Shown one piece after another: positions 63,382 to 64,000 of a stretch of DNA of 64,000 nucleotides (positions within the stretch are counted from its first letter, which is position 1; every line of letters starts with the position of its first letter). Source of the stretch: Streptomyces sp. NRRL F-5126 (GTDB lineage Bacteria > Actinomycetota > Actinomycetes > Streptomycetales > Streptomycetaceae); assembly GCF_000721265.1 (NCBI RefSeq), contig NZ_JOFZ01000007.1, forward strand, positions 310,001-374,000, written 5' to 3'. A model generated the notes under the pieces. That model was not told the origin of the DNA, did no database searches, and worked only from the letters and a program-made list of their open reading frames with translations. The position numbers were made by a program, and so were the translations under genes.

Positions 63382-63396
63382 AAGTATTTACGCTTC
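63373..63396. promoter_or_regulatory. perfect AT-rich palindrome, probable ROK operator (copy 2)
   Basis: Arms GAAGCGTAAA (63373-63382) and TTTACGCTTC (63387-63396) pair perfectly around AGTA. It spans the heparinase-family stop codon and precedes the esterase gene. There is no U-tract, which argues against a terminator. The core TAAAAGTATTTA is the exact reverse complement of the core at 59071-59082. Confidence 0.72.
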
Positions 63397-63707
63397 ATTG
63401 CCGACCGGACAGAAACCTGCAGTGTTCGGCAAGAAGGCTCGAACCGGGGTCCGCGGTGGCCAGTTCACGCGCCTGGAACAGCCCGGTGGGCGGAAGGCAA
63501 CAAGTTTCCACGTGGCATCTCGACAGGACGCGGAATGCCGAAAGTATTGACGTGGACCAGCCCAATGATTTCCTTGAGCATCGGGGCGTCCACGATCACG
63601 AGGTTCCGGCTTCCGCAGCCCCTACGTTCCGTCCGAGACCCCGCGGTCCCTGTCCGTGGAGAACGTCGCTTCGTCCCTGAACCCGTCCCCTTCTCAAGGA
63701 GTTCAGC
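63382..63707. other. 326-base leader region of the esterase gene
   Basis: It contains the right arm of the operator at 63373-63396 and a weaker copy, GAAAGTATTGACG, at about 63540-63552. A minus-strand frame running to about 63465 encodes NLVIVDAPMLKEIIGLVHVN with coding-like third positions, but it has no recognisable family and no defined start, so I do not call it a gene. Confidence 0.45.
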
Positions 63708-64000
63708 ATGGCCGCACACATGTCGAGACGCTCGATGATTCTCGGGGGTGCCCTCACTGCCGCCGGCATCGTCCTGGGGGGCGGGGCAGCCTCGGCGGCC
63801 ATCCCCGGCACGTCCAACGGCGGCGTGCGCATCATGCCGCTCGGCGACTCGATCACCGATGGGTACACGCCCTACCCGGGCGGCTACCGTGTGAAGCTGT
63901 GGCAGCTCCTGGCCGCAGGCGGTTACAAGGTCGACTTCGTGGGGTCCCAGACCAACGGCCCCGCCGAGCTGGGCGACCACGACCACGAGGGCCACCCCGG
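63708..64000 (+). CDS. secreted SGNH/GDSL hydrolase, N-terminal part (runs off the window)
   Basis: The first 97 codons of an exported protein; ATG at 63708 follows AAGGAG. A Tat-type signal (SRRSMILGGALTAAGIVLGG) ends near ASAA at about 30. The mature protein starts RIMPLGDSITDGYTPYPGGY, block I of SGNH hydrolases, with the nucleophile Ser in GDSITDG. VDFVGSQTNGPAELGDHDHE follows, as in CE3-like acetylxylan esterases and related deacetylases. It should remove acetyl or other acyl groups from polysaccharide outside the cell, ahead of import by the Lpl-type transporter. Later catalytic blocks lie beyond the window. Confidence 0.85.
   Translation, partial: MAAHMSRRSMILGGALTAAGIVLGGGAASAAIPGTSNGGVRIMPLGDSITDGYTPYPGGYRVKLWQLLAAGGYKVDFVGSQTNGPAELGDHDHEGHP

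Noticed and set aside
63373..63396. Reading the palindrome after the heparinase-like gene as a terminator
   Set aside because: AT-rich stem overlapping the stop codon, no U-tract, and a matching core upstream of the ROK gene make an operator more likely.

Overview
The window is very GC-rich with strongly GC-biased third codon positions, GTG starts, Tat- and Sec-exported hydrolases, and families typical of filamentous actinomycetes: a DasR-type operator on a chitinase gene, a DUF574 methyltransferase, an F420-type nitroreductase and an IS701-type transposase remnant. It reads as a stretch of a Streptomyces or close relative's chromosome, in an accessory, polymer-degrading region. No rRNA, tRNA or CRISPR array was recognised.

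Layout. 1-9.5 kb holds housekeeping-like and single-function genes: the 5' end of a secreted chitinase with a dre operator, a protein carrying an N-terminal signature of contractile-injection-system cargo, a PaaI-type thioesterase with its own operator, the TPP-riboswitch-controlled transporter CytX, a methyltransferase, an acetyltransferase, a secreted six-hairpin glycosidase behind a perfect LacI-like palindrome, an aldo/keto reductase, a DksA/TraR zinc-finger protein and an F420-type oxidoreductase. 9.7-22.6 kb is dominated by exported proteins: a GH92 alpha-mannosidase, a 5'-nucleotidase, an FG-GAP repeat protein and a very large GH35 beta-galactosidase, with a cytoplasmic stand-alone condensation-domain protein among them.

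22.7-35.6 kb looks like a polyhydroxybutyrate/3-hydroxybutyrate utilisation locus. A secreted PHB depolymerase would release 3-hydroxybutyrate. An MHS-type symporter and/or a complete Liv-type ABC importer would take up the products. 3-Hydroxybutyrate dehydrogenase would form acetoacetate, and a two-subunit 3-oxoacid CoA-transferase would activate it. A GAF/PucR-type regulator sits in the middle.

35.7-43.4 kb is an acyl-CoA catabolic cluster: acyl-CoA ligase, medium-chain reductase, acyl-CoA dehydrogenase, 3-hydroxyacyl-CoA-type SDR, enoyl-CoA hydratase, TetR regulator and alpha-methylacyl-CoA racemase. The same 24-bp operator occurs upstream of the ligase and in the TetR/racemase intergenic region, which gives the cluster's probable control circuit. 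No thiolase is present.

43.4-45.8 kb contains a decayed IS701-like transposase, an aldo/keto reductase and about 0.7 kb without a supported gene. 45.8-64 kb is a glycan-utilisation locus. A minus-strand operon of about 13 kb encodes an Lpl/YtcQ-type ABC importer (two permeases and a lipoprotein), two tandem GH38 alpha-mannosidases, a 2-hydroxyacid dehydrogenase and a DUF2264 protein. Divergent to it are an unusual 740-residue regulator that fuses an IS630-transposase-like helix-turn-helix region to a ROK repressor, a heparinase II/III-like protein and the start of a secreted SGNH esterase. AT-rich palindromes sharing a TAAATACTTTTA core lie before the ROK gene and at the heparinase stop codon; they are the best candidate operators. 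The enzyme set suggests an alpha-mannoside that also carries uronic acid and acyl groups, but the substrate cannot be read from the sequence.
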